Positions 37,575 through 46,826 of a stretch of DNA of 64,000 bases are shown here, in pieces (position 1 is the stretch's first letter; each line of letters starts with the position of its first letter). This DNA is from CAYTMY01 sp964618075 (GTDB lineage: Bacteria > Bacillota > Clostridia > Eubacteriales > Anaerofustaceae). Location of the stretch: NCBI GenBank assembly GCA_964618075.1, contig CAZTZO010000004.1, forward strand, positions 43,416 to 107,415, written 5' to 3'. Made by a program: the position numbers and the translations under genes. A model generated the notes under the pieces. It was not told the DNA's origin, searched no databases, and worked only from the letters and a program-made list of their open reading frames with translations.

Positions 37575-38391
37575 ATGAGCAATACAAAGGAACGCTTGAT
37601 GAAAATAGTTTTTATGCTTGCCGCGTGTGTGTGTATAGCTTTTGTTCTGCTTATATGCGTTTCGCTCGTAACGGGAGCTCTCCCCGCCTTGTCGAAAATA
37701 GGCGTTTTTGAGTTCCTATTTGGCACTCAGTGGATGCCCTCCAACAATCTTTACGGTATTTTACCAATGATTATAGGCAGCATATACGTTACGCTTTTAT
37801 CGCTTATAGTGGGAGTTCCCGCAGGGCTGTTGTGCGCAATATTTATGTATAGGTTTTGCCCTAAGGGATTTTTAAAAATAATGCAGCCGGCGGTTGATAT
37901 GATGGCGTGTATTCCCTCCGTGGTATACGNNNNNNNNNNATATCGGAGGCAGAGGCATGAGCGTTCTTACAGCAGGCTTGCTGTTGGGGCTTATGATCCT
38001 TCCGACAATAATCAATATCTCTCTTTCCTCAATTAAGGCTGTGCCTGAAAGCATATACGAGGGAGCCCTTGCCTTAGGCTCTTCCAAGGAGCACAGCGTA
38101 TTCTTTGTCTGTGTGCCGGCTGCCAAAAACGGCATATTCGCAGCAATCGTTTTGGGAATAGGCAGAGCCATAGGTGAAACAATGGCGGTAATGATGGTCG
38201 CAGGCAATCAAGCGGTAATACCCTCGGGGCTATTATCCGGCGTAAGGACGATGACGGCAAATATTGCTCTTGAAATGGGATATGCCACAGATATTCACAG
38301 AGAAGCCTTAATAGCCACAGCTCTTGTATTGTTTGTGTTCGTTCTTTTAATCAACGCAGTATTCTCGTTTATAAAAAGGAGGTCGCAATGA
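37575..38391 (+). CDS. pstC: Phosphate ABC transporter permease, interrupted by assembly gap
   Basis: PstC in two pieces. The N-terminal piece (37575-37929) has a signal-anchor helix, LPAL(S)KIGVFEFLFGTQWMP and MMACIPSVVYG-type sequence; the C-terminal piece (37940-38391) begins IGGRGMSVLTAGLLLGLMILPT and includes the EAA loop ESIYEGALALGSSKEHS and GIGRAIGETMAVMM. The pieces are in different frames and separated by ten N at 37930-37939. By comparison with PstC the missing part is about 15-20 codons, longer than the ten N, so the gap length is nominal. The gene is presumably intact in the organism. Its end overlaps pstA by 4 bases. Confidence 0.92.
37930..37939. other. Assembly gap (ten N) inside pstC
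   Basis: Ten unresolved bases join two contigs or reads within pstC. The frame shift across it and the missing conserved residues show that the real gap is not ten bases. Confidence 0.97.
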
Positions 38392-39266
38392 AGGAAAAAC
38401 CAATAAACAAATTGACCTTTAAGCAAAAGCTTTCCTCTTACAAAAGAAGCAAGCAGTCCTTGTTTTTATATATATTGACGCTTATAGGAGCAATACTAAC
38501 GCTATTATCGCTGTTATTTATAGTCGGATATATTCTTGTTAAGGGAATATCGCATATAACGCCTTCATTGTTTGAGCTAAACTACAATTCAAGCAATGTA
38601 TCGCTCATGCCCGCGCTTATAAACACTGTATTGATAACGGTGATCAGCTTATTATTGGCTGTCCCCATGGGTATTGCCGCGGCGATATATTTAACGCAGT
38701 ATACCTCAAGCAAAAACCGTCTTGTTGGGATTGTGCGCTTAACGGCGGAAACGCTTTCGGGTATTCCTTCAATAATATTCGGACTGTTCGGGGCGCTCTT
38801 CTTCGTAAAATTTTTAAAAATGGGGCTTTCTCTTATTGCCGGATCACTCACGCTTTGCGTTATGATTTTGCCCCTTATTATCCGTACAGCCGAGGAAGCG
38901 CTACTAAGCGTACCCAGCGACTTTAAAGAGGGAAGCTTTGCCTTGGGAGCAGGAAGGTTAAGAACCGTTATGAGCGTCGTGCTGCCGTGCGCCGTGCCGG
39001 GAATTTTATCGGGAATAATATTAAGCATAGGACGTATAGTCGGAGAAAGCGCGGCTCTTGTCTTTACGGCGGGAACAGTAGCGCAGACGGCAGTAAGGCT
39101 GAGCGACTCCGCAAGAACTCTGTCGGTACATATGTATGTGCTTTCGGGCGAAGGAATGTATATCGACCAAACCTATGCGACGGCACTCGTGCTGCTTGTG
39201 GTGATCCTTTTAATAAACAGACTTTCGCATTCCTTAGTCAATAAGATCGGAGGAGTAAAAAAATAG
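38388..39266 (+). CDS. pstA: Phosphate ABC transporter permease
   Basis: A 292-residue PstA, the second transmembrane subunit of the phosphate importer, with six predicted membrane helices. The EAA loop [29 protein letters not shown] segment ([17 protein letters not shown]) meets PstB, and [15 protein letters not shown] follows. It ends at TAG 39264-39266, overlapping the probable ATA start of pstB. If base 39265 were G, PstA would be three residues longer and pstB would start with ATG. Confidence 0.95.
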   Translation: MKEKPINKLTFKQKLSSYKRSKQSLFLYILTLIGAILTLLSLLFIVGYILVKGISHITPSLFELNYNSSNVSLMPALINTVLITVISLLLAVPMGIAAAIYLTQYTSSKNRLVGIVRLTAETLSGIPSIIFGLFGALFFVKFLKMGLSLIAGSLTLCVMILPLIIRTAEEALLSVPSDFKEGSFALGAGRLRTVMSVVLPCAVPGILSGIILSIGRIVGESAALVFTAGTVAQTAVRLSDSARTLSVHMYVLSGEGMYIDQTYATALVLLVVILLINRLSHSLVNKIGGVKK

Positions 39267-40012
39267 ATAAGATAAAATTAAATGAACTGAATCTTTACTA
39301 TGGCAGCTATCACGCTTTAAATAATGTAAACCTTAACATAGACGCAAATAAAATAACCGCACTTATCGGCCCTTCGGGGTGCGGTAAATCGACATTGTTA
39401 AAAACGCTTAACAGAATGAACGATCTCGTTGAGGATTGCCGCATAACAGGTGAGGTATTGCTTGATAATGAAAATATATACGGCGATATGGACGTCAATT
39501 ATCTAAGAAAGCGCGTTGGCATGGTATTTCAGAAGTCCAACCCCTTCCCCATGAGCATATACGATAACGTAGCCTTCGGCCCGCGCACTCACGGGATACG
39601 TTCGAAGGCAAAGCTAGACGAGATCGTTGAACGTTCTCTTACAAACGCCGCAATATGGGACGAATTAAAGGATAGGCTCAAGAAACCGGCAATGGGTATA
39701 TCCGGAGGACAGCAGCAAAGGCTTTGTATAGCAAGAGCGCTGGCAGTCGAGCCGGAGGTGCTCTTAATGGACGAGCCTACCTCTGCGCTTGATCCGATAT
39801 CAACGGCAAAAATAGAAGACCTTGTCGTAGAGCTTAAAAAAAGCTATACTATAGTCATAGTCACCCATAATATGCAACAGGCTGTACGCATATCCGACAA
39901 AACCGTATTTATGCTTCTCGGAGAGCTTATCGAGCAAGGCAAAACACAAAAGATATTCTCCATGCCAACAGATAAAAGAACGGAAGATTATATTACAGGG
40001 AGGTTCGGTTGA
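39263..40012 (+). CDS. pstB: Phosphate ABC transporter ATPase, probable ATA start
   Basis: PstB, 249 residues, the ATPase of the phosphate importer. From ATA 39263 the frame reads (M)[18 protein letters not shown], as expected for PstB, then Walker [11 protein letters not shown]-loop [15 protein letters not shown], signature [15 protein letters not shown], Walker [13 protein letters not shown] and H-loop VTHNMQQA. Between the preceding in-frame stop (39242) and Walker A there is no ATG, GTG or TTG; the first such codon (39395) falls inside Walker A. GGAGGAG lies six bases before the ATA, so the ATA is the only sensible start. Stop TGA overlaps the phoU ATG. Confidence 0.93.
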   Translation: MDKIKLNELNLYYGSYHALNNVNLNIDANKITALIGPSGCGKSTLLKTLNRMNDLVEDCRITGEVLLDNENIYGDMDVNYLRKRVGMVFQKSNPFPMSIYDNVAFGPRTHGIRSKAKLDEIVERSLTNAAIWDELKDRLKKPAMGISGGQQQRLCIARALAVEPEVLLMDEPTSALDPISTAKIEDLVVELKKSYTIVIVTHNMQQAVRISDKTVFMLLGELIEQGKTQKIFSMPTDKRTEDYITGRFG

Positions 40013-40656
40013 TGAGATCTCATTTTGACGAACAGCTTGATTCACTCAACAGGGAAATGACGGCTATGGGAGGCTTGTGCGAAAATGCGATAGAAAGCGC
40101 TTCAGCATCGCTTGTACAAGGAGACATTTTGACACTGAAAAACGTTTTTAAGATGTCGGAATCCATTACGAGAATGGAGCGGGATATAGAAAACATGTGT
40201 CTAAAACTGCTTTTACAGCAGCAGCCCGTGGCAAAGGACTTACGGATAATATCCTCAGCTTTAAAAATGGTAACGGATATGAAGCGTATAGGAGATCAGG
40301 CGGCGGATATAGCGGAAATAATAACCACGGCAAACGTGTCTGTAGCAAAAGATACTATGGGCATATCAATTATGGCTAAAGCGACGATGAAAATGGTAAA
40401 GGAAAGTATAGACGCCTTTGTTAATAAAGACACCGAGCTTGCAAAATCAGTGATAAAATATGACGATGTGGTGGACGCACATTTCGACAGGATAAAGAAG
40501 ATTCTATCCGACGATTTTACTTATAATAAGAACAATGGCGAGTGCGTTATGGACTTGCTTTTGATAACAAAATATTTCGAGCGTATCGGAGATCACGCCG
40601 TAAACATTGCGAACTGGGTGTTGTTCTCAATAACCGGCGACAGGGAGGAAGAGTAA
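40012..40656 (+). CDS. phoU: Phosphate signalling protein PhoU
   Basis: A 214-residue PhoU with its tandem three-helix bundles: RSHFDEQLDSLNREMTAMG opens it, and the repeated metal-binding E/DxxxD patterns occur in VTDMKRIGDQAADIAE and KYFERIGDHAVNIANWV. PhoU links the transport state of PstSCAB to the PhoR kinase so that the regulon is off when phosphate is plentiful. Start ATG 40012 overlaps the pstB stop, with GGGAGG upstream. Confidence 0.96.
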   Translation: MRSHFDEQLDSLNREMTAMGGLCENAIESASASLVQGDILTLKNVFKMSESITRMERDIENMCLKLLLQQQPVAKDLRIISSALKMVTDMKRIGDQAADIAEIITTANVSVAKDTMGISIMAKATMKMVKESIDAFVNKDTELAKSVIKYDDVVDAHFDRIKKILSDDFTYNKNNGECVMDLLLITKYFERIGDHAVNIANWVLFSITGDREEE

Positions 40657-41330
40657 TGATAGTGTGCGTTGAAGACGACGAGGGCATAAGAAATATGATG
40701 ATCTACACGCTTAATGCGGCAGGTCTGAATGCCTGCGGAGCCGAAAACGGCAAAGAGCTTTTTGACAGGCTGAAAGAAAACGATGTCAAGCTTATCCTTC
40801 TTGATATTATGCTTCCAGGAGAAAACGGCATTGATATATTAAAAAAGCTCAAGCAAAACGCTATAACAAGGGACATACCCGTAATAATGGCTACGGCAAA
40901 GGGAACGGAATTTGACAAGGTGACGGGGCTTGATATGGGGGCGGACGATTATCTGGCAAAGCCCTTCGGAATGATGGAAATGGTCTCACGTGTAAGAGCC
41001 GTATTAAGGCGCGTTTATAAATTGCAGAAAAACGATGTTCTCGTATTTGCGGATATTGAGCTAAACGACAGCGAGCACAGCGTAAAATTAAACGGCGAGA
41101 ATATCGAAGTGACCCTTAAGGAATACGAAATCTTAAAGCTGTTTATGCATAACCCCGGCAGAGTGTTTACTCGTGACGAGCTTTTGTCTATCGTGTGGGG
41201 AGAAGATTTTATGGGGGAAACAAGAACAGTTGATGTGCATATAGGGACACTTCGCACAAAGCTTGGGGACAACGGGCAATTTATAAAAACGCTTCGCGGT
41301 GTCGGCTATAAAATGGAGGAAAAGCTGTGA
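40656..41330 (+). CDS. phoB: PhoB/PhoP-like response regulator (OmpR family)
   Basis: A 224-residue response regulator. The receiver has VCVEDDEG acidic pocket, phospho-acceptor Asp in LILLDIMLPGENG and the conserved Lys in ADDYLAKPF; the C-terminal winged helix has GRVFTRDELLSIVWG, TRTVDVHIGTLRTKLGD and LRGVGYKME. The open frame extends upstream inside phoU, but ATG 40656 (TAATG overlap, AGGGAGG site) is the family start. It very likely binds the PHO box before pstS and so controls its own operon. Confidence 0.95.
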   Translation: MIVCVEDDEGIRNMMIYTLNAAGLNACGAENGKELFDRLKENDVKLILLDIMLPGENGIDILKKLKQNAITRDIPVIMATAKGTEFDKVTGLDMGADDYLAKPFGMMEMVSRVRAVLRRVYKLQKNDVLVFADIELNDSEHSVKLNGENIEVTLKEYEILKLFMHNPGRVFTRDELLSIVWGEDFMGETRTVDVHIGTLRTKLGDNGQFIKTLRGVGYKMEEKL

Positions 41331-42997
41331 CAAAACGAATATTTCACTCTGTAATGATATCCTGCGTTTTGGTGATAGCTGTAATTGTTACGGTCGTTAT
41401 GGGCTCGATGTACGCCTACTTTACCGAAATATCCAAAAATAATTTAAAAAAGACGACACAAATAGTTGCGTATGCTCTCGAAACATCGGGGGAAGCCTTT
41501 CTTGAAGGCTTTCAAACTTCAGAGTACAGAATAACGTGGATATCCCCTTACGGAGTTGTATTGTATGACAACATCGCAGATTCCGACGAAATGGAAAACC
41601 ATTTGGACAGAGAAGAGGTAAAAAGCGCCTTTGAAACCGGCAGCGGATACAGTATCAGAAATTCCAAGACGATAACAGCCAGAATGCTTTATTACGCTAT
41701 AAAATTAAGCGATAACAGTGTTGTGCGCCTTGCCGTTTCTCAGAGTACTATAGCCGCGCTTCTTTTTAACATGCTGCCGAAAATAGCGGTAGTCGTGCTT
41801 ATATGTCTTGTATTGTCATACTTCCTTGCGCGCAGGCTCTCTAGAAAAATCGTTAAGCCTCTTAACGAGTTAAGTCTTGACGATCCCCTATCAAACGAGG
41901 GTTACGATGAGCTTAGCTTACTTTTTCAGAGAATAGACCTTCAGCAAAAGCGTATAGAGCAAATGCGAAACGAGCTTATACAAAAGCAGGAGGAGTTTGA
42001 GGCGGTTACGGGCAATATGAACGAAGGACTTGTGCTTTTAAACGATAAGGGCACGATACTTTCGATAAACCACAGCGCAAAAGCTCTGTTGGGTGCGAAC
42101 GATAATAGTGTGGGAGATGACATATATACATTAAACAGAACATATATAATGCAAAAGCTCATAGAGGAAACAAAAGAAAAAGGCAAGGCCGAGCGCATTA
42201 TAAATATTAACGACAGGATTTATCAGATAAACGCAGGTAAGGTCGTGAGCGAAGAGAAAACAAGCGGCATCGCTCTGTTGATGTTTGACGTGACGGAAAA
42301 TAAGAAAGCTGCCAAAGAGCGAAGTGAATTCACTGCGAATGTGTCGCACGAGCTAAAAACGCCTTTGCACAGCATTTCGGGCTGCGCGGAGCTTCTTTTG
42401 AACGACATGGTTAAAAAAGAGGACGAAAAGCGCTTTTACTCTCAGATATATAATGACTCAAAGCGAATGATAAAGCTAGTCGACGACATCATAAAATTGT
42501 CTGAGCTTGACGAGGGCAATATCAATATACCCTTTGAGCCTGTGGATTTGTTTGAAATTATAAAAGCTGAAGCTGATAATCTTAAAAATGCCGCCGAGAA
42601 AGCTAAGGTAACGCTGACAATAAAGGGAGAAAGCGCAGTAATGTGCGCATACGCCCGTCTGTTACAGGCTATTGTTCACAATCTTGCGGATAATGCGATA
42701 AAATACAACCATAAGGGCGGTTACGTCGTAATAAGCGTAATAAATGAAGAAAAGTATTGTGTGCTGCGTGTAGCAGATAACGCTGTGGGAATGAGCCCGC
42801 AGGACACGAAGCGCGTTTTCGAACGTTTTTACAGAGTCGATAAAAGCCGCTCCAACGCTCTGGGCTCGACAGGGCTGGGACTATCCATTGTCAAGCACGC
42901 TGCAATGATGCATAACGCCGAAATATCACTCGAAAGCGCTTTAAACGAAGGTACAACCGTAACGATACGTTTTCCTAAAGGAAAAACAAACCAATGA
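41327..42997 (+). CDS. phoR: PhoR-like sensor histidine kinase
   Basis: A 556-residue membrane kinase. Two membrane helices (about 8-30 and 145-165) flank an extracytoplasmic domain; then a HAMP-like linker, a PAS domain (FEAVTGNMNEGLVLLND), the HisKA box FTANVSHELKTPLHSISG with the phospho-accepting His, N box NLADNAIKYN and G boxes VADNAVGMS and GLGLSIVKHA. It starts at GTG 41327, overlapping the phoB stop, with GGAGG before it. It phosphorylates PhoB when phosphate is low; PhoU and the transporter restrain it. Confidence 0.94.
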   Translation: MTKRIFHSVMISCVLVIAVIVTVVMGSMYAYFTEISKNNLKKTTQIVAYALETSGEAFLEGFQTSEYRITWISPYGVVLYDNIADSDEMENHLDREEVKSAFETGSGYSIRNSKTITARMLYYAIKLSDNSVVRLAVSQSTIAALLFNMLPKIAVVVLICLVLSYFLARRLSRKIVKPLNELSLDDPLSNEGYDELSLLFQRIDLQQKRIEQMRNELIQKQEEFEAVTGNMNEGLVLLNDKGTILSINHSAKALLGANDNSVGDDIYTLNRTYIMQKLIEETKEKGKAERIININDRIYQINAGKVVSEEKTSGIALLMFDVTENKKAAKERSEFTANVSHELKTPLHSISGCAELLLNDMVKKEDEKRFYSQIYNDSKRMIKLVDDIIKLSELDEGNINIPFEPVDLFEIIKAEADNLKNAAEKAKVTLTIKGESAVMCAYARLLQAIVHNLADNAIKYNHKGGYVVISVINEEKYCVLRVADNAVGMSPQDTKRVFERFYRVDKSRSNALGSTGLGLSIVKHAAMMHNAEISLESALNEGTTVTIRFPKGKTNQ

Positions 42998-43015
42998 ATA
43001 ATCGCTGATATTAAT

Positions 43016-43054
43016 ATGCACCCAAAAGTCAAAAGCTTTAAAATGGTGCATTTT
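43016..43054 (+). terminator. Possible terminator after phoR
   Basis: ATGCACC pairs with GGTGCAT across a 25-base loop that itself contains AAAAGCTTTAAAA; TTTT follows. Moderate strength. Confidence 0.5.
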
Positions 43055-43106
43055 CGCCTGTCAAATGACTTTTTAAGCATATTATTTTATTGACATCTCT
43101 CTTATG

Positions 43107-43115
43107 ATATAATAG
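43107..43115 (+). promoter_or_regulatory. Extended -10 promoter of the small membrane protein gene
   Basis: TGATATAAT. A consensus TTGACA stands at 43092-43097, but only 12 bases upstream, too close to serve as -35. Confidence 0.5.
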
Positions 43116-43145
43116 AGAATAAATATTATCCTTTTAGGAGAAGTC

Positions 43146-43427
43146 ATGAAGAATAAAAAGCTTATATTTACGGTAGTAATCATAATAATAGCAGTCTCCT
43201 TCTTTATAGCGGGCTTATTTTACCTGCCCGATACCGTCGTTACTCAAATATCAATTAATAATAACCCAACGACTATGCCGAGATTAACAGCGCTTTTAAT
43301 TCCCCTTGCGATAAGCGTTATTTTCGGTGTTTTGTATTATATGAAGGAAGATAAGAAGTATCTTATCATATCGCTTGTCGGGATTTTGGTTAATATTATG
43401 ATGTTTGTAGTTAATCTTATGGTATAG
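43146..43427 (+). CDS. Small membrane protein, DUF1648/SdpI-like
   Basis: A 93-residue protein with three hydrophobic helices. LPDTVVTQISINNN and MPRLTALLIPLAISVIFG resemble the DUF1648 segment of SdpI-family proteins (a short extracytoplasmic loop ending in P, then a second helix), which protect against toxins or regulate membrane proteins. Only one DUF1648 module is present. ATG 43146 has AGGAGAAG upstream. It is a single gene between the pho operon and parA. Confidence 0.7.
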   Translation: MKNKKLIFTVVIIIIAVSFFIAGLFYLPDTVVTQISINNNPTTMPRLTALLIPLAISVIFGVLYYMKEDKKYLIISLVGILVNIMMFVVNLMV

Positions 43428-43573
43428 AGCAGTATTAAGTAAGAATTTCTTTGCAATCGTAAATTATATAAGCGTATATACAAAATGATAAAAAAACACA
43501 ACAATTTGTATTATAATATGGTAAAATAAGCTTTATAGCAAGTAACGATTTACATAATATATACGGAGGACTT

Positions 43574-44335
43574 ATGAGTAATATCTACGCGATGTTCAAT
43601 CAGAAGGGCGGAGTCGGTAAAACGACGACCTGCGCCAATCTGTGCTGTGCCATAGCTGAGTGCAACAAAAAAGTACTCGCCGTTGACTTTGACGCACAGA
43701 GCAACCTCACCAGCGGTCTAAATATCAACAAGCAAACCTTAAGAGCCAATATATATCATGTCCTTATGGGAGAAAAGGGGCCCAAGGACGTTATACTCTC
43801 AACGGACACTCCGAATTTATACATTCTGCCTGCCAGCATAGATTTAGCCGGAGCCGAGGTGGAAATGTCCAACGTACCCCAGCGTGAAATCGTATTAAAA
43901 AAGATACTCAAGGAAGTGCGCGACGACTACGACTATATATTCATCGACTGTCCTCCCTCATTGGGACTGCTTTCGATAAATGCGCTGTCCGCGGCAGACG
44001 GAGTTGTGATACCGATACAGTGCGAATACTACGCTCTGGAGGGGGTCAGCCAGCTTATAAATACGGTGAACCTTGTTAAAAAGAGCCTTAACCCTGCTCT
44101 TGAAGTATCGGGAGTTATCATGACGATGTACGACGTGAGAACCAATTTATCCTCTCAGATAGTTCAGGAGGTTCGTAATTACTTCGGCAAAAAAGTATTC
44201 AACGTTATTATCCCGAGAAACGTGCGTCTTGCAGAGGCTCCGAGCTACGGTCAGAGCATCCTTCAATATGACCGCAATTCAAAGGGAGCGCAGGCGTATA
44301 TGCAGCTTGCCGAGGAATTTATTGAGAAATGTTAA
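43574..44335 (+). CDS. parA: Chromosome partitioning ATPase ParA/Soj
   Basis: A 253-residue ParA. The deviant Walker A FNQKGGVGKTTTCANL, Walker A' VDFDAQSNLTSGL and Walker B DYIFIDCPPSLGLLSINAL identify the Soj type, which with ParB moves origins and regulates DnaA. Length is normal for the chromosomal form. GGAGG lies upstream of ATG 43574. Twenty bases separate it from parB. No parS site of the TGTTTCACGTGAAACA type was spotted in the window. Confidence 0.96.
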   Translation: MSNIYAMFNQKGGVGKTTTCANLCCAIAECNKKVLAVDFDAQSNLTSGLNINKQTLRANIYHVLMGEKGPKDVILSTDTPNLYILPASIDLAGAEVEMSNVPQREIVLKKILKEVRDDYDYIFIDCPPSLGLLSINALSAADGVVIPIQCEYYALEGVSQLINTVNLVKKSLNPALEVSGVIMTMYDVRTNLSSQIVQEVRNYFGKKVFNVIIPRNVRLAEAPSYGQSILQYDRNSKGAQAYMQLAEEFIEKC

Positions 44336-44355
44336 ATTAAAGGGAGGCTATCTTT

Positions 44356-45255
44356 ATGTCTAAGCCCAAAGGACTGGGTCGCGGTCTTGATGCGCTTATA
44401 CCGCAATATACAGACTATGAAAACGACGATAATAATAAAGCGCCCGATAACGCTTCACTAAACAGCGCGGCGCAGTTTATTAAAGTAGAAAGTATAAAGC
44501 CAAACGACGAGCAGCCCAGAAAGGTGTTTGACCCCGAAAAGATATCCGAGCTTGCCGCTTCAATAAAACAACAGGGCGTTCTTACTCCGCTTTTGGTGGT
44601 AAAGGACAAAGAATACTACAAGCTTGTGGCAGGAGAAAGACGACTTAGGGCTGCCATATATGCGGGATTAAAGGAAGTTCCGGCGGTTATAAAGGAGTTT
44701 AGTCCCTCAGAGCTTTTGCTTGCTTCTCTCGTTGAAAACATACAAAGAGAGGACTTAAACGATATAGAAACGGCATATGCCTACAAGCGTCTTGCCGATG
44801 AATTCTCTATGTCACAGGACAATATCGCTTCCTCCGTCGGCAAAAGCAGAGCGGCAGTTGCCAACTCGATGAGACTTCTTGCTTTACCGAAAGAGGTTTG
44901 CGACATGGTAAGTAACGCTCAGATAACCTCAGGTCATGCAAGAGCAGTGTTGGCGCTTGAAAACGAAAACGACAGAGTAGCCTTTGCCAAGTATATACAG
45001 CAAAACTCTTTAAGCGTGCGAGAGAGCGAAAAGCTGAGCAAGACCTTCAGCACAAAAAAAGAAACCATAGTGAAAAAGACCCCCGATAAGGCTCCTTATC
45101 TTGTTAAGTTTGAGGACGAGCTGAGCATGAATCTGGGCACAAAGGTAACTATACTCAATAAAAAGAAAGGCGGACAGGTGCTGCTTGACTATTATTCGAA
45201 CGAGGATCTCGAGAGATTAATAGAGCTTCTGTTAAAAGAAGAGCACCTGAGCTAA
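44356..45255 (+). CDS. parB: Chromosome partitioning protein ParB/Spo0J
   Basis: A 299-residue ParB. KGLGRGLDALIP is the ParA-stimulating N-terminus; the CTPase domain has QPRKVFD, VAGERRLRAA and VENIQREDLN; the HTH region is QDNIASSVGKSRAAVANSMRLL; the C-terminus dimerises. It binds parS near the origin. Directly downstream of parA; the next start is five bases beyond its stop. Confidence 0.96.
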   Translation: MSKPKGLGRGLDALIPQYTDYENDDNNKAPDNASLNSAAQFIKVESIKPNDEQPRKVFDPEKISELAASIKQQGVLTPLLVVKDKEYYKLVAGERRLRAAIYAGLKEVPAVIKEFSPSELLLASLVENIQREDLNDIETAYAYKRLADEFSMSQDNIASSVGKSRAAVANSMRLLALPKEVCDMVSNAQITSGHARAVLALENENDRVAFAKYIQQNSLSVRESEKLSKTFSTKKETIVKKTPDKAPYLVKFEDELSMNLGTKVTILNKKKGGQVLLDYYSNEDLERLIELLLKEEHLS

Positions 45256-45259
45256 TCAA

Positions 45260-45898
45260 ATGTCAGATAACCAAAAGAAAACTCTCACTTCATACTTAAT
45301 AGGCGTCAACGTATTACAAGTCGTGCTTTCGCTTGTAATTGTGCTCTTAAAGTCGATGAATATGTATTCGGGCTATTTAATCAAGGGCGTATTTTTTATT
45401 ATAATGGTGATTTTATGGCTCTTGGCGGGTATACTTGCTTCTCTGGGAACAAATATGCTCAAAATAAGCAGGGCATTTATCTATTCGCTTTTGGCTATAG
45501 TGCCTATAGTGATTATAGTCGGCGTTTCTTTTGTTATAGGTCTGTTAACCCCGGAGGGCGCAAACGGCTGGGCGGCGTTTTTCTTTATCGGCGGAGCAGT
45601 CAATTTCTTTCTTCGCACGGGTAATGTATTATCACTTTTCTTAAACAGCGCATATTTAATATACGCTTCAACAATAGGCGTTATGTTTCTTTCTTCCCTC
45701 TTTGGCTGCATTATAGCTCTTAACGTCAATTTAAAGCGCTCCCGCTCAAGAAGGCGTTCTTCTGCAAACAAAGCCGATATTATTGACAAGCCTACAGATA
45801 AGCCTAAAGATAAGAATGCACCGAAGAAACGAAAAAGAAAGAAAAAGAAGAAAACCGTTACAAGCAAAAAGACGGACAAAGAAAATGAAGATATTTAA
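45260..45898 (+). CDS. Membrane protein with Lys-rich tail, unknown function
   Basis: A 212-residue protein with four or five hydrophobic helices (for example VLQVVLSLVIVLL, GVFFIIMVILWLLAG, SLLAIVPIVIIVGVSFVIG, TIGVMFLSSLFGCIIAL) and a very basic cytoplasmic tail rich in K, R, D and P. I do not recognise a family. Start ATG follows the parB stop by four bases without a clear ribosome site, so it is probably translationally coupled; its 3' end overlaps the pseudouridine synthase start by 14 bases. The basic tail could touch nucleic acid or the membrane surface. Confidence 0.65.
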   Translation: MSDNQKKTLTSYLIGVNVLQVVLSLVIVLLKSMNMYSGYLIKGVFFIIMVILWLLAGILASLGTNMLKISRAFIYSLLAIVPIVIIVGVSFVIGLLTPEGANGWAAFFFIGGAVNFFLRTGNVLSLFLNSAYLIYASTIGVMFLSSLFGCIIALNVNLKRSRSRRRSSANKADIIDKPTDKPKDKNAPKKRKRKKKKKTVTSKKTDKENEDI

Positions 45899-46826
45899 AA
45901 TAACAAGCGATTACGAAAATATGCGCCTCGACAGATATTTACTGAAACAGGCGCGTTTTTTGTCTAAGGCTCAAATAGAAAAGATGATAAGAAAGGGCGA
46001 CGTAAAGCTCAACGATAAGAAAACGTATGCCTCCACTCGCCTTAAAACAGGCGACTCTGTTTATGTTTATTCGTTAAACGACACCCAAAACATCATGTAC
46101 AAGGCAAACTTATCTCTACCTAAGCCCGATATACTCTATGAGGACGATTTTTTGCTTGCCGTAAACAAGCCCGCTTTTTTACCCTCTCAAAGCGCAAAAA
46201 AAGGAGAGGATTCCTTAAACGAAAGGATAAGAGCCTATCTTTATGAAAGCGCAAAGGCTTACGACGGCGCTTTTATACCTGGAATTGCCAACAGGCTCGA
46301 CACCAACACGTCGGGGATAGTTTTGTGCGCAAAAACACCCATTGCAGCCTCAGAGCTGTCAGCACTCATTAAAAACAACAAGATAGACAAGCATTATTAC
46401 ACACTCGTTTGCGGCAAATTTGATAAAAAGCAAAAATATACCTGTTACGGCAAAAAAGATCATGAGAAAAATATAATGATAATAAGTGAGACGCCTGTAA
46501 AGGATTACGTGAAGATGACGAGCGTGTTTACTCCCTTACGATACATAAACGGCTACACCCTTTTAGACGTAAAGCTTATAACAGGCAAGACTCACCAGAT
46601 ACGCTCGCAATTATCAGAGCTGTCTTATCCCGTGGCAGGCGACTATAAATACGGCATACCGAGCGTGAACAGACAACTCGAAAAAACCATTCAGCTCAAA
46701 AGACAGTTTTTGCACGCATACAAAGTAAGCTTTAAGCTGTGGACGGACGATTCTGTTTTAACTATCACATGTGCAATGTATCCCGACCTTGAAAACGCTA
46801 TTAAACTACTTGAAAAGCAGAGCTAA
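45885..46826 (+). CDS. RluA-family RNA pseudouridine synthase with S4 domain
   Basis: A 313-residue enzyme. Residues about 10-70 are an S4 RNA-binding domain (MRLDRYLLKQARFLSKAQIEK). The catalytic domain has VNKPAFLPSQ, the active Asp in GIANRLDTNTSGIVLCAKT and TGKTHQIRSQLSEL. It isomerises uridines in rRNA; RluC/RluD specificity cannot be told. The open frame extends about 100 bases further upstream over the tail of the preceding gene, but the family start is ATG 45885. Confidence 0.92.
   Translation: MKIFKITSDYENMRLDRYLLKQARFLSKAQIEKMIRKGDVKLNDKKTYASTRLKTGDSVYVYSLNDTQNIMYKANLSLPKPDILYEDDFLLAVNKPAFLPSQSAKKGEDSLNERIRAYLYESAKAYDGAFIPGIANRLDTNTSGIVLCAKTPIAASELSALIKNNKIDKHYYTLVCGKFDKKQKYTCYGKKDHEKNIMIISETPVKDYVKMTSVFTPLRYINGYTLLDVKLITGKTHQIRSQLSELSYPVAGDYKYGIPSVNRQLEKTIQLKRQFLHAYKVSFKLWTDDSVLTITCAMYPDLENAIKLLEKQS

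Noticed and set aside
43430..43573. Promoter and parS site upstream of parA
   Set aside because: TATAAT-like strings occur (for example 43512-43517), but no convincing -35 pairing, and no parS-type palindrome was found.
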